A DNA stretch of 64,000 nt from Paucibacter aquatile (GTDB taxonomy: Bacteria > Pseudomonadota > Gammaproteobacteria > Burkholderiales > Burkholderiaceae_C), in contig NZ_POSP01000003.1 in NCBI RefSeq assembly GCF_002885975.1, forward strand, positions 3,720,001 through 3,784,000. The letters run 5' to 3'. Position numbers and translations under genes: made by a program. Each line of letters begins with the position of its first letter. Positions within the stretch are counted from its first letter, which is position 1. Positions 47,238-56,094 of the stretch are shown here, one piece after another. Below the pieces are notes generated by a model that saw only the letters and a list, made by a program, of their open reading frames with translations, did not search any database and was not told the DNA's origin.

Positions 47238-50200
47238 ATGAGTGATCTTGTGAGCGCACCTGACTTTGTGCTGCTGCGCCATCCGCTGCTGCCGCTGGAG
47301 CAGTTCGAGGCCTGGTGTCAGAGCGCGGACCGGGAGCAATACATCCTCGCGCAGTACGAGCAGGCCTGGCTGGACGAGGCGCTGTATGTGTCCAGCCCCT
47401 CGCTGCACGCGCGCCTGCAGGAGCTGCGCGCCGGCGTGGGCGAGCTGCATGAACACCCGAGCGAGCGGCGCAAGTTCCTCGCAAGCCTGGCGCGCTTTCT
47501 CAGCCGCGCGGCGTATCGATGCACGCCCTTCGGCCTGTTTGCCCAGGTTCAGCTGGGCCGTGTCGGCGCGACGGCCCCGGCCGAGGGCGAAACCGCTCCG
47601 GCGCTGCGCCGGGGCATCCATCTCGACAGCGGCGTCGAAGCCTGGCTGATCGAAACCGCACTCCAGGACCGCAGCTGGCGCGAGCTGCTGAAATGGCAGA
47701 TCAGCAACACCGCCTTTCAAAGCGGTGCGCATCTGAACTACGTGGACTGGGTCTACCAGGCCAATCGCCAGCGCAGCTACCGCGCCGTGGAGGTCAGCTT
47801 TGACGAGGCCTTGAGCCTGGTGCTCGAGGCGGCGCAATCGCCTCGGCCCTTTGTCGAGCTGTGCGAGGCCTTGGTTCGCCGCCTGGACGTCGAAGCCGAA
47901 GAGGCCGGCGACTACCTGCATCAGCTGATCGATCGCCGGCTCTTGCTGCCCTGCCTGGCGCCCACTGCGAGCACGGCCTGCAGCCTGGATCTGGCGTTGG
48001 CCCAGTCACCGGACCATCCGGTCCTGGCGCCGATTCGCGAGATCCAGCAGCAGCTGCATTCGCTGCGACACGCGGCGGATCAGCGCCAGTCCCTGGTGCC
48101 GCAGTACCAGGTCTTGCGTGCCCGCATCGAGGCACAGATCGGCGCCGAGGATCTGAGCCGGGGCGTCTTGCAGATCGACACCCTGGATGCGCGGCCGGCC
48201 CCGGTCGATGCGCAGCAGCTGCAGGCGCTGCTCGGCCGGATCCAGCTGCTGATGCGGCACACGGCCCGGCCGGCGGGCGCGCTGCAGTCCTACAAGCGGC
48301 TGTTCCGCGAGCGTTTCGAGGATCGCGAAGTCAATCTGGCCTATGCCTTGCATCCCGAGCTGGGCCTGGCCTATCCCAATCGCGGGCCCCTGGTCTCCCC
48401 GCTGCTGGACGGCCTGCGCCTGGGCGCGCCTGCTGAGGCCGACAGTTCGGGGGCACCGGGCGGACTGCTGCCCCTGGAGCGGCTGCTGCTGAGCCGCCTG
48501 TTCGGACAGGGCGCGCAGGGTGCCTGCATCGCGCTGACGGAGGCCGATCTTCAAGCGCTCCCGTCGCCGCCCGCGCTGACCCTGCCGGAAGGGGGCTTCG
48601 CCCAGCTGTCGGTGCTGCCCAGTCCGCCGGGCGTGGCACCGAAGTTCGAGCTGCGCGGCCTGGGCGGGCGCAACGGCCTGGAGCTGATCGCCCGCTTCTG
48701 CCACCTGAGCCCCGAGCTCAGCGAGGCCGCCGCGCACTACGCCCGCGAGCACCGGGACGAGCATCCCGACTGCATCTACGCGGAGATCATCCACCACCCG
48801 CAGGACCGCTTGCTCAACATCCTGCGCCGGCCCTCGCTGGCCACGCACGAGCTGGTCTACGCAGGGAGCAGCGACAAGCCCCGCGAGCAGCAGCTGTGGC
48901 TGTCGGACCTCAGCATCCAGTTGCTCGGCGATCGCTTTGTGCTGCGGGAGCGCCGCAGCGGCCGCCGGGTCATTCCGCGCCTGAGCAGCGCGCACAACTA
49001 CCACGCGCGCCAGCTTGGGGCCTACGAGTTCCTGGCCGGCTTGCAGGATGACGACGGGCCCTGGCTGGGCTTCAGCTGGCCGGCCGCCGTGCAGCACTTG
49101 CCGCAGCTGCCCCGGGTGGAACTCGATGGCCTGGTGCTGGCGCGGGCCCGATGGCTGCTCGATGCGGCGCAGATCGCGGCGCTCAACCAGGCCGCCGTCA
49201 GCGATGGCTTGCGCGCCTGGTGGCAAGCCATGGGCTTGCCGCGTTATGTCACCTGGGACCAGCACGACAACCACCTGCCGGTGGACCTCGACAACCCGGC
49301 CTCCGTGGGCCTGCTGCTCGATGACATCATCAAGCTGCCGCAGGCCACCCTGCATGAGTGCCTGGCGCTGAACGCCGCGTCAGAGCATGGCTGCATGGCC
49401 CAGCACAGCCAGGAATGGGTGCTGCCCTTGCGCCGCAGACCCACGCCGCCTTTGCCGGCACCCGCCGCCGAGTCTGCGGCGGCAGCGCCCCCTGCCTCCC
49501 CTCCATCGCCCGTGCCCTGGAACCCGGAGCGCTGCCACCTGCAGGGCGAGGGGGAGCGCCATCCCGCGCTGGAAGAATGGGCCTATCTGCGCCTCTACAC
49601 CGGCGCGGGCTATGCCGACCGAGTCTTGCGCGAGTGGGTGGCGCCACGGCTTCGCCAGGCTCGCGCCGAGGGCCTGCTCAGCGGCTGGTTCTTCGTGCGC
49701 TACCAGGACAGCTTCGAGCATCTGCGCCTGCGCGTGAAGGGGCGCGATCGGGCGGCCTTGATTGCGGTGCACGCGCAGTTGCTGGCGGGCCTGGCGGACG
49801 CGCAAAGGCAAGGCCTGCTGTGGCGGGTGCAAGGCGATGACTATGTCCCGGAACTGGCCCGTTATGGGGGCAGGGTGGGCTTGTCGCTCAGCGAACAGCT
49901 GTTCGGCATCGATTCGGACGATGCGCTCTGCTTGCTCGACCTCGAAGCCGCTACCGAGGGCCAGGCTGAGAGTGCGCCGCCCCGTTGGCTGTATGCCCTG
50001 GCCTCGCTGGACAGCTATGCACGCCAGCTGAGCCCGGACCCCGTGCAAAGAGAGGCGTTGCTGGAGCAGCTGGCGCGCCAGTTCCTGCATGAGCAGGCGG
50101 GGGCGCAGGGACGATCGGCCGCCCTGGTGGCCATCGGCTCGCGTTTTCGCGAGTTCCGCCGCGAGCTGGACGCCTTGCAGCGAGGCCTTGGCAGCCTGGG

Positions 50201-50450
50201 CGAATGGCAGCAGCAGCTGGCGCGCAGCGAGCACAGCCGCGCCCCATGGTTGGCTGCGCTGCACGCGCATTTGCCAAGCCTGCCGGCGCGTCAGGCTGAG
50301 GTGGTGCTGCACAGCCTGCTCCATATGCACTGCAACCGGCTCGCACCGAGCGAGCCGCGCCGGCACGAGACCTTGCTCTATGACTTTGCGCGGCGCCTGG
50401 AGCGGGCCCGGCAAGCACGCAAGCCCGCCGCGCCGATGGGGGCGGCATGA
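47238..50450 (+). CDS. lantibiotic dehydratase, full-length LanB type
   Basis: A 1070-residue class I lanthipeptide dehydratase. The glutamylation region (about 1-725) has FVLLRHPLLPLEQF, FLASLARFLSRAAYRCTPFGLFAQVQ (the R-x-TPFGLFA tRNA/glutamate-site motif) and GRRVIPRLSSAHNYHARQLGAYEFLA. A Pro/Ala linker (about 732-765) leads to the SpaB_C-type elimination domain (about 770-1060: WAYLRLYTGAGYADRVL, WFFVRYQDSFEHLRLRVKG, RYGG, ASLDSYARQL). It would glutamylate Ser/Thr of the precursor cores and eliminate glutamate to give dehydro residues. ATG at 47238 with an excellent GGAGGGG. Its stop overlaps lanC by ATGA. First gene of the RiPP operon. Confidence 0.95.
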   Translation: MSDLVSAPDFVLLRHPLLPLEQFEAWCQSADREQYILAQYEQAWLDEALYVSSPSLHARLQELRAGVGELHEHPSERRKFLASLARFLSRAAYRCTPFGLFAQVQLGRVGATAPAEGETAPALRRGIHLDSGVEAWLIETALQDRSWRELLKWQISNTAFQSGAHLNYVDWVYQANRQRSYRAVEVSFDEALSLVLEAAQSPRPFVELCEALVRRLDVEAEEAGDYLHQLIDRRLLLPCLAPTASTACSLDLALAQSPDHPVLAPIREIQQQLHSLRHAADQRQSLVPQYQVLRARIEAQIGAEDLSRGVLQIDTLDARPAPVDAQQLQALLGRIQLLMRHTARPAGALQSYKRLFRERFEDREVNLAYALHPELGLAYPNRGPLVSPLLDGLRLGAPAEADSSGAPGGLLPLERLLLSRLFGQGAQGACIALTEADLQALPSPPALTLPEGGFAQLSVLPSPPGVAPKFELRGLGGRNGLELIARFCHLSPELSEAAAHYAREHRDEHPDCIYAEIIHHPQDRLLNILRRPSLATHELVYAGSSDKPREQQLWLSDLSIQLLGDRFVLRERRSGRRVIPRLSSAHNYHARQLGAYEFLAGLQDDDGPWLGFSWPAAVQHLPQLPRVELDGLVLARARWLLDAAQIAALNQAAVSDGLRAWWQAMGLPRYVTWDQHDNHLPVDLDNPASVGLLLDDIIKLPQATLHECLALNAASEHGCMAQHSQEWVLPLRRRPTPPLPAPAAESAAAAPPASPPSPVPWNPERCHLQGEGERHPALEEWAYLRLYTGAGYADRVLREWVAPRLRQARAEGLLSGWFFVRYQDSFEHLRLRVKGRDRAALIAVHAQLLAGLADAQRQGLLWRVQGDDYVPELARYGGRVGLSLSEQLFGIDSDDALCLLDLEAATEGQAESAPPRWLYALASLDSYARQLSPDPVQREALLEQLARQFLHEQAGAQGRSAALVAIGSRFREFRRELDALQRGLGSLGEWQQQLARSEHSRAPWLAALHAHLPSLPARQAEVVLHSLLHMHCNRLAPSEPRRHETLLYDFARRLERARQARKPAAPMGAA

Positions 50451-51679
50451 GCACGCAGGACGACGAGGCGGGCCGCCTGATCGCGGCCGTACGCCGGCAG
50501 CTGCGGCGCCAGCTGGACGGCCCGTGGCTGGATGCCAGCTATGCCTGCGGAGCCGCGGGCCAGCTGCTCTGCCTGGCCGCGCTGGACCACCGCGAGGCGC
50601 CCGAAGCCGCGCTGGCGAGCGGCTGGGTGGAGGAGATGGTGATGCGCGTGCTGGAGCCGCTGCCCCGCTATCCGCAGGGCTTGTTCCAGGGCGCGCAGGG
50701 GATGCTGTTTGCGGCCCTGGAGCTGGACCAGCGCTATCAGCTGGGCGTGGTGGAGGAGGCCGCCAGCGAGGCCGATGAACTGCTCCTGGACCATCTGCGT
50801 GCCAAGCCCGAGCCGTCGGACCAGCACTTTGACGTGATCAGCGGCCTGGCGGGCCTCCTGGTCTATGCCGCCTACCGGGAGAGGCAGGGCAGCTGCTTGC
50901 CCTTGGTGGCGGCCTGTGTCGAGCGCTTGCAGGCCAGCGCCGAGATCCGGGCTGGCGACGCCGGCGAGGAGTTCTTCTGGTTCACGCCGCCGGCCTGGAT
51001 TCGAGGCTTCCCCATGGGCGACGCCCATCCAACCGGCTGCGCCGATCTCGGCCTGGCCCATGGCCAGGCCGGCGTTCTGGCCGCCCTGGCCTATGCCCTG
51101 GCTCGCGGCCACAGCGGGCAGGCGCCCGGGCGCCGTTTGCTGGAGGGCGCGCTCTCGCATCTGCGCCGGCATGAGTCGCCACAAGGCCATTGGCACTTCG
51201 GTGCGGCGGCCGAAGCCCCGGGCCCGACCCGCTGTGCCTGGTGCTACGGGGATCTGGGCACCGCGGCCGCCCTGCAGCTGGCCGCGGCAGCCTTGGATCG
51301 CCCGGCGCTGGATGTCTGGGCGCAGCGGCTGCTGCAGTCCCTGGGTCAGCGCCCGATCCTTGGGCTGGGTTTTGTGGATGCCTGGCTCTGCCACGGCAGC
51401 CTGGGCTCGGCCTGGTTGTTGCATCAGCTGGCGCCGGACCAGGCGCTGCTCGTGCATCGATTCGAGCAGTTCCATCCGCTGGCGGGTGAGACGGGTTTGC
51501 TGGCTCAGTTCCTGGCGCAGCCCGAAGCGGCCAATCTGAGTTTGCTCGAGGGCTATGCCGGCCTGGCCTTGGTGCTGGAGGAGCGCCGCCGCGGTGCGCT
51601 GGCGTTGCCCTGGTGCCTGCCCTTCCTGGCCGGCCGCCGAGCCCTGCGGGTGCAAGGCCAGCCGGCGCCCGTGTCCTGA
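50447..51679 (+). CDS. LanC-type lanthionine cyclase
   Basis: A 410-residue LanC. Zinc ligands are all present: C266 in CAWCYGDLG, and C315/H316 in WLCHGSLG. H205 (GLAHGQAG) and D129 (HFDVISGLAG) match the catalytic positions of NisC-type cyclases. The alpha-toroid repeats are recognisable from the G-(L/V)-A-G motifs. It would add Cys thiols to dehydro residues to form thioether rings. Translationally coupled to the dehydratase. 214 bases then separate it from the first precursor, including a GCGGCC/GGCCGC hairpin at 51854-51869. Confidence 0.94.
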   Translation: MSTQDDEAGRLIAAVRRQLRRQLDGPWLDASYACGAAGQLLCLAALDHREAPEAALASGWVEEMVMRVLEPLPRYPQGLFQGAQGMLFAALELDQRYQLGVVEEAASEADELLLDHLRAKPEPSDQHFDVISGLAGLLVYAAYRERQGSCLPLVAACVERLQASAEIRAGDAGEEFFWFTPPAWIRGFPMGDAHPTGCADLGLAHGQAGVLAALAYALARGHSGQAPGRRLLEGALSHLRRHESPQGHWHFGAAAEAPGPTRCAWCYGDLGTAAALQLAAAALDRPALDVWAQRLLQSLGQRPILGLGFVDAWLCHGSLGSAWLLHQLAPDQALLVHRFEQFHPLAGETGLLAQFLAQPEAANLSLLEGYAGLALVLEERRRGALALPWCLPFLAGRRALRVQGQPAPVS

Positions 51680-51893
51680 AACCCATGGCGCGCTGGCTGC
51701 GCTGCTTTGAATTCGACTGCGGTACCCGAAGGCTCGGCCAGGCCGGACGGTATGGCAGCGATCGCGGTGTTGACCGTCACCTGTGCTGCACGGAGCGCAG
51801 GCGCGAAGTTGATGCCGACACGGGGTTGCCGTGAACAGCCCCGTCCTTCGTTTGCGGCCTGCGGGCCGCCCTTCAACTCGACAAGGAATCTCC

Positions 51894-52145
51894 ATGAACA
51901 AGTCAGACCGACTGAAGCTGAACACCACCTCGGTGCGCAGCCTGTCGCCCAGCGAAGTCGACCAGGTGGTCGGTGCCGATGGTGGCCCCACGGGCAACAC
52001 CTCGCTGTCCAACGCCTACTGCGGCCCCTGTCCTTCGAACAACCCCTGCCAGACCCGGAACTGCCCGCCGCCGGAATCGACCGGCTGCCCACCGCAGCCG
52101 ACGACCACCCTTCCGCCCTGGGCGACCAAGGGTTGGTGCATCTGA
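51894..52145 (+). CDS. RiPP precursor peptide 1 (lanthipeptide-like)
   Basis: An 83-residue precursor starting at an ATG after AAGGAA. Leader (1-28): L7, L9, TTSVR 11-15, LSPSE 17-21, V25, G27-A28. Sixteen of 28 leader positions are identical to precursor 2 without gaps. The cleavage site is predicted after the Gly-Ala (double-Gly type) by the C39 exporter. Core 29-83 has six Cys (43, 46, 52, 57, 65, 82), five with Ser/Thr two to four residues upstream (S39, S48, T54, T63, T78). It is Pro-rich and ends with two Trp (76, 81). C46 has no close upstream partner. Predicted product: polycyclic thioether peptide. Confidence 0.9.
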   Translation: MNKSDRLKLNTTSVRSLSPSEVDQVVGADGGPTGNTSLSNAYCGPCPSNNPCQTRNCPPPESTGCPPQPTTTLPPWATKGWCI

Positions 52146-52164
52146 GCCTCTGAAGGCTCGCCGA

Positions 52165-52195
52165 ACCGGTGCCGCCCGCAGCTGGGCGGACCGGT
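52165..52195 (+). promoter_or_regulatory. hairpin between the two precursor genes
   Basis: ACCGGT (52165-52170), bulged G, CCGCCC (52172-52177), 6-base loop, GGGCGG (52184-52189), ACCGGT (52190-52195): a 12-bp GC-rich stem without a T tract. It could stabilise the precursor 1 transcript or partly reduce read-through into precursor 2. Confidence 0.6.
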
Positions 52196-52249
52196 CGATC
52201 TGTTCCCGCATGACCTCGCGGTCACATTCCCCTAACGGAAAGAATCATC

Positions 52250-52528
52250 ATGAAGCAAAGCAGAAAGCTCTCCCTGGCGACCACCTCGGTGCGCCAGCTC
52301 AGCCCCTCGGAGCTCAACGAAGTGGCCGGTGGCTACACCTCGATCGCCGCCTGCGGTGACGACCCCACCAACCGCCCCTGCATCACCGTCAACGCAGCCA
52401 CCGGCTGCCCCACCGGTGTGCCGCAGACCCAGGGCTGCCCGCCGGCGACCGGCAACTGCGCCACCAACGCCTGCCCGCCGGCCTCGCGCACCCCGCGCTG
52501 CGGTGGCGGTGCCAGCGCCTACTGCTGA
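52250..52528 (+). CDS. RiPP precursor peptide 2 (lanthipeptide-like)
   Basis: A 92-residue precursor. Leader 1-28 shares TTSVR, LSPSE and the hydrophobic spacing of precursor 1 and ends in a canonical double Gly (27-28). Core 29-92 has eight Cys (35, 44, 53, 63, 70, 75, 84, 92). Every one has a Ser or Thr two to four residues before it (S31, T40, T51, T60, T67, T72, T81, S89). This permits eight consecutive non-overlapping rings. CPP and CPT motifs recur. The last residue is Cys. GGAAAG precedes the ATG. Among the most regular Cys/Thr arrangements one could expect for a lanthipeptide; an unmodified disulfide peptide is the alternative. Confidence 0.92.
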   Translation: MKQSRKLSLATTSVRQLSPSELNEVAGGYTSIAACGDDPTNRPCITVNAATGCPTGVPQTQGCPPATGNCATNACPPASRTPRCGGGASAYC

Positions 52529-52582
52529 TGGCGTGATGGCCGACTGGAGGGCTCGGCCCGGGCTGTTCCCGGTCCGCGCCTG

Positions 52583-52624
52583 ACAGGCGCCCGAGAGGCT
52601 TCGGCCTTTCGGGCCTGTGCTTTT
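52583..52624 (+). terminator. terminator/attenuator between precursors and exporter genes
   Basis: CCCGAGAGGC (52590-52599) pairs with GCCTTTCGGG (52604-52613) around a TTCG tetraloop; outer ACAGG and CCTGT extend the stem. GC and TTTT follow. A stable hairpin with a short T run inside the operon, well placed to make precursor mRNA more abundant than exporter mRNA. Confidence 0.8.
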
Positions 52625-52639
52625 GCTGGAGAAGCTCCC

Positions 52640-53887
52640 ATGCTGTTTCGTCAAGCTGCCCTGGATCATCTGCGCCGCGGCCACGGGCAGGGCCATGTCT
52701 TGCTGCGCAGCCCGCGCAGCTTCTGGTTCATGTCGGTGGCGGCCTTGGGCCTGGGTCTGGCGGTGTTGCTGATGCTCTTCCTGGTCAGCTACACGCAGCG
52801 TGCGCGCGTCAGCGGCCATCTGGTGCCGGATCGCGGGCTGGTGAACCTGGCCATGCTGCAAACCGGCGTGGTGGCTGAGGTTCTGGTCCACGAGGGCACG
52901 AAGGTGCGCCAGGGCCAGGCCCTGTTTCGCCTGCGGGCTGAGCGGCCGTCTGCGGCGGGCGAGCTGGCTCAGGGGGCGGTGCGCAGCCTCGAGCAACAAC
53001 GGGACCATTGGCGGGCCGAGCTGCAGCGCCTGGATGCCTTTGCCGCTGCGCAGACCGAGACGCTGCTCCAGAAGCGCCTTGATCTGGAAGCCGAACTGCC
53101 ACGGGCGCAGGCCGAGCAACAACTGCTGCGTCGCCGCCTGCAATCCGCCCAGGAGGCTCTGGCCCGCTTCGAGGCGCTGCAGGGCACGGGCTTCGCGTCG
53201 CGACTGCAGGTTCAGCAGCGCCAGGACGAGGTGCTGGATCAGCAGGCGCGCCTGGCGGCTCTGGAGCGCAATGAGCGAGACATCCGTTCGCAGCTGGCCG
53301 CATTGGTGCCCGAGCTGCGCGCACAAGGCCTGCGTGACGGCAGCCCGCGTGCCCAGGCCGAGCGCCAGCTGGCGGCCCTGCAGCAGGAGATTGCCGAGGC
53401 CCAGGGCCGCCACGAGTGGGTGCTGACAGCGCCTGTCGATGGCCGGCTGACCTCGCTGCAAGCCCATGCGGGGCAGACCGTAGCTGCCGGCCAGTTGCTG
53501 GCCCTGCTGCTGCCCTCGGGGGCGGCCTTGCAGGCACAGCTTCAGCTGCCCTCCAGTGCGGCCGCTTTTGTGCAGCCGGGCCAGAAAGTGGCGCTGCGCT
53601 ATGCCGCCTTTCCGTACCAGAAGTTCGGTCAGCACGAGGGTGTGGTGCAAGAGGTCTCGCGTGCCGCCGTGCAACCGCCTGCTGCAGGCGGGGCGGGTGG
53701 GGCAGGCGCGGCGGCTGAGCGCAGCTACCGGGTGCTGGTGCGCCCTTTGAGTCAGACCGTGATGGCCTATGGCCAGCCGGTGGCCTTGCAGGCCGATATG
53801 CAGGTGGAGGCCGATGTGATGCTCAGCGAGCGCCGTTTGATCGAGTGGATTTTCGAGCCCATGCTGGCCTTGAAAGGCCGGCTGTGA
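52640..53887 (+). CDS. HlyD-family membrane fusion protein for RiPP export
   Basis: A 415-residue bacteriocin-type adaptor (CvaA-like). One transmembrane anchor near residues 29-51 (FWFMSVAALGLGLAVLLMLFLVSY), then a lipoyl half (GLVNLAMLQTGVVAEVLVHEGTKVRQGQALFRL). A long coiled coil (about 105-255, rich in Leu/Gln/Glu/Arg) is followed by the second lipoyl half (WVLTAPVDGRLTSLQAHAGQTVAAGQLLALLLP) and a beta-barrel with QPGQKVALRYAAFPYQKFGQHEGVVQEVS. It joins the C39 ABC exporter to an outer-membrane channel (TolC-like, not in view). Its stop overlaps the exporter's GTG by 4 bases. Confidence 0.93.
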   Translation: MLFRQAALDHLRRGHGQGHVLLRSPRSFWFMSVAALGLGLAVLLMLFLVSYTQRARVSGHLVPDRGLVNLAMLQTGVVAEVLVHEGTKVRQGQALFRLRAERPSAAGELAQGAVRSLEQQRDHWRAELQRLDAFAAAQTETLLQKRLDLEAELPRAQAEQQLLRRRLQSAQEALARFEALQGTGFASRLQVQQRQDEVLDQQARLAALERNERDIRSQLAALVPELRAQGLRDGSPRAQAERQLAALQQEIAEAQGRHEWVLTAPVDGRLTSLQAHAGQTVAAGQLLALLLPSGAALQAQLQLPSSAAAFVQPGQKVALRYAAFPYQKFGQHEGVVQEVSRAAVQPPAAGGAGGAGAAAERSYRVLVRPLSQTVMAYGQPVALQADMQVEADVMLSERRLIEWIFEPMLALKGRL

Positions 53888-55983
53888 GCGCGCTGCAAGG
53901 CCTTCGTTTCGGCTTCGGGGCGCGCCTGCCCCTGGTGCAGCAGACCGAGACGGCCGAGTGCGGCCTGGCCTGCCTGGCCATGGTCAGCAGCTACCACGGG
54001 CAATGGCTGGAGCTGGCCGATCTGCGCCAGCGGCTGCAGGCCTCCGCCAAGGGCGTGACGCTGAAGCAGCTGATGGGCTTTGCCGGCGAGATCGGCCTAG
54101 CGGCACGAGCGGTGCAGCTGGAGCTGGAAGATCTGCCGCAGCTGCAGACGCCCTGCATCCTGCACTGGGACATGAATCATTTCGTGGTGCTGGGCCGGGC
54201 CGGCTCGCGCCACATCACCGTGCACGATCCGGCCAGCGGCGTGCGCCAGCTGAGCCTGGCGGAAGCCTCACGCCATTTCACCGGCGTGGCGCTGGAGCTT
54301 TCGCCCATGCCCAGCTTCGAGCGCAGCGAGCCCCGGCCGGCGGTCGGGCTGGGCCAGCTGGTCGGGCAGATCAGCGGGCTCAAACGCTCCCTGGCCCAGG
54401 TCTTGATGCTGTCCCTGGCGCTTGAAATCCTGGCCGTGGTGTCGCCGTTTTTCCAGCAGTGGGTGCTGGACGGCGTGATCGTGCAGCGGGACACCGACCT
54501 GCTGCAGGTCATCGCCCTGGGCTTCTTCATGCTGATGCTTTTGCAGCTGCTGCTCAGCACCTTGCGCAGCTGGATGGTGATCTATTTTTCGACCCAGCTG
54601 AATCTGCAATGGGCCTCCGGGGTCTTGAGCAAGCTCTTGCGCCTGCCCATGGACTATTTCATGCGCCGGCATCTGGGCGATGTGATGTCACGCTTCGGCG
54701 CCATCCAGAACATCCGCCAGACCTTGACCTCGGCCGCACTGAACGCGGCGCTCGACGGGCTGATGGCCGGCGTGGCCTTTGCCATGATGCTGATTTACAG
54801 CGTCAAGCTGGCCTTGGTCACCCTGGCCGCCCTGGTGATCTATGTCTTGATCCGGGTGCTGTCCTACGCGCCGTTCCGGCGTGCGAACGAGGAGCAGATC
54901 GTCCATGCCGCGCGCCAGGACAGCCATTTGCTGGAATCGGTGCGCGGGGTGCAATCGATCAAGCTGTTCAACCGTGAGGACGAACGCCGCGCGCATTGGC
55001 TCAACCTCCTGGTCAACACCAGCAACCGGGAGCTGGCGACCCAGCGCCTGTCGACGCTGTACCAATCGGCCAACGCCCTGGTGTTCGGCGTCGAGAACAT
55101 CGCGGTGATCTATCTCGGCGCCTTGCTGGTCATGCGCGGTGAGCTGTCGATCGGGATGAGCTTTGCCTACGCGGCCTACAAGCTGCAGTTCAGCGGTCGC
55201 ATCAGCGCGCTGGTTGACCTGGCGTTTCAGGTGCGCATGCTGCGCATCCAGCGCGAGCGGCTGGCCGATATCGTGCTCAGCGAGCCCGAGCCCTCGGGCG
55301 GTGTGGGCCTGCCGGAGGCGGCCGTGCCTGACATTGAGCTGCGCCAGGTGCGCTTCCGCTACGGTGCCAACGAGCCCTGGGTGCTGGACGGCGTCAACCT
55401 GCGCATAGCCGCCGGGGAATCGGTGGCCATCGTCGGCCCCTCGGGCTGCGGCAAGACTACCTTGCTGAAGATCATGCTGGGCCTGCTGGTGCCGACCGAG
55501 GGCGAGATCCTGGTCATGGGCCGCCCCTTGTCGGCGGTGGGGCCGCAGGCCTGGCGCGAGTGCCTGGGGGCGGTCATGCAGGACGACCAGCTGTTTGCCG
55601 GCTCGATTGCCGAGAACATCGCCTTCGGCGCGGCCGAGCTGGACCTCGATCGCGTGCGCCTGTGCGCCCGCATGGCCGCCGTCGAGGACGATGTGCTGGC
55701 CATGCCCATGGCCTGGCAGACCTTGATCGGCGATATGGGCGCAGCCATCTCCGGCGGGCAGAAACAGCGTCTGCTGCTGGCGCGAGCCCTGTACAAGCAG
55801 CCCCGAATCCTGTTCCTCGACGAGGCCACCAGCCATCTCGATGCCCAGCGCGAGCAGCAGGTCAATGACGCCATCCGCGCACTCCAGCTGACGCGCGTGG
55901 TGATCGCCCATCGCCAGGAGACCATCGCCATGGCGGGGCGGGTGATCGAGCTGCAGCCGCAGATGGTGCCGGTCTTGCGCTAG
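53884..55983 (+). CDS. C39-peptidase ABC exporter (PCAT) for RiPP maturation
   Basis: A 699-residue three-part exporter. The N-terminal C39 peptidase has catalytic C26 (QTETAECGLACLAM), H99 (HWDMNHFVVL) and D115 (HDPASG), so proteolysis should be active. It would cut the leader after the double Gly. A six-helix ABC domain follows (about 160-440), then a nucleotide-binding domain with Walker A GPSGCGKTT (about 518), signature SGGQKQR and Walker B ILFLDEAT. The start is a GTG at 53884 overlapping the hlyD-like stop (GTGA). Last gene of the RiPP operon; no LanFEG-type immunity genes follow. Confidence 0.95.
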   Translation: MSALQGLRFGFGARLPLVQQTETAECGLACLAMVSSYHGQWLELADLRQRLQASAKGVTLKQLMGFAGEIGLAARAVQLELEDLPQLQTPCILHWDMNHFVVLGRAGSRHITVHDPASGVRQLSLAEASRHFTGVALELSPMPSFERSEPRPAVGLGQLVGQISGLKRSLAQVLMLSLALEILAVVSPFFQQWVLDGVIVQRDTDLLQVIALGFFMLMLLQLLLSTLRSWMVIYFSTQLNLQWASGVLSKLLRLPMDYFMRRHLGDVMSRFGAIQNIRQTLTSAALNAALDGLMAGVAFAMMLIYSVKLALVTLAALVIYVLIRVLSYAPFRRANEEQIVHAARQDSHLLESVRGVQSIKLFNREDERRAHWLNLLVNTSNRELATQRLSTLYQSANALVFGVENIAVIYLGALLVMRGELSIGMSFAYAAYKLQFSGRISALVDLAFQVRMLRIQRERLADIVLSEPEPSGGVGLPEAAVPDIELRQVRFRYGANEPWVLDGVNLRIAAGESVAIVGPSGCGKTTLLKIMLGLLVPTEGEILVMGRPLSAVGPQAWRECLGAVMQDDQLFAGSIAENIAFGAAELDLDRVRLCARMAAVEDDVLAMPMAWQTLIGDMGAAISGGQKQRLLLARALYKQPRILFLDEATSHLDAQREQQVNDAIRALQLTRVVIAHRQETIAMAGRVIELQPQMVPVLR

Positions 55984-56094
55984 GCGGTCAGGCGGGGTGG
56001 CCGCGGGGCGGTACCGAGGGTGGTCGCACGCACAAGCTTGCGCCGCGGAAGGGAGCGTGAGCTGTGCCTGACAGACCCTATCGTGCCGTCTTGT

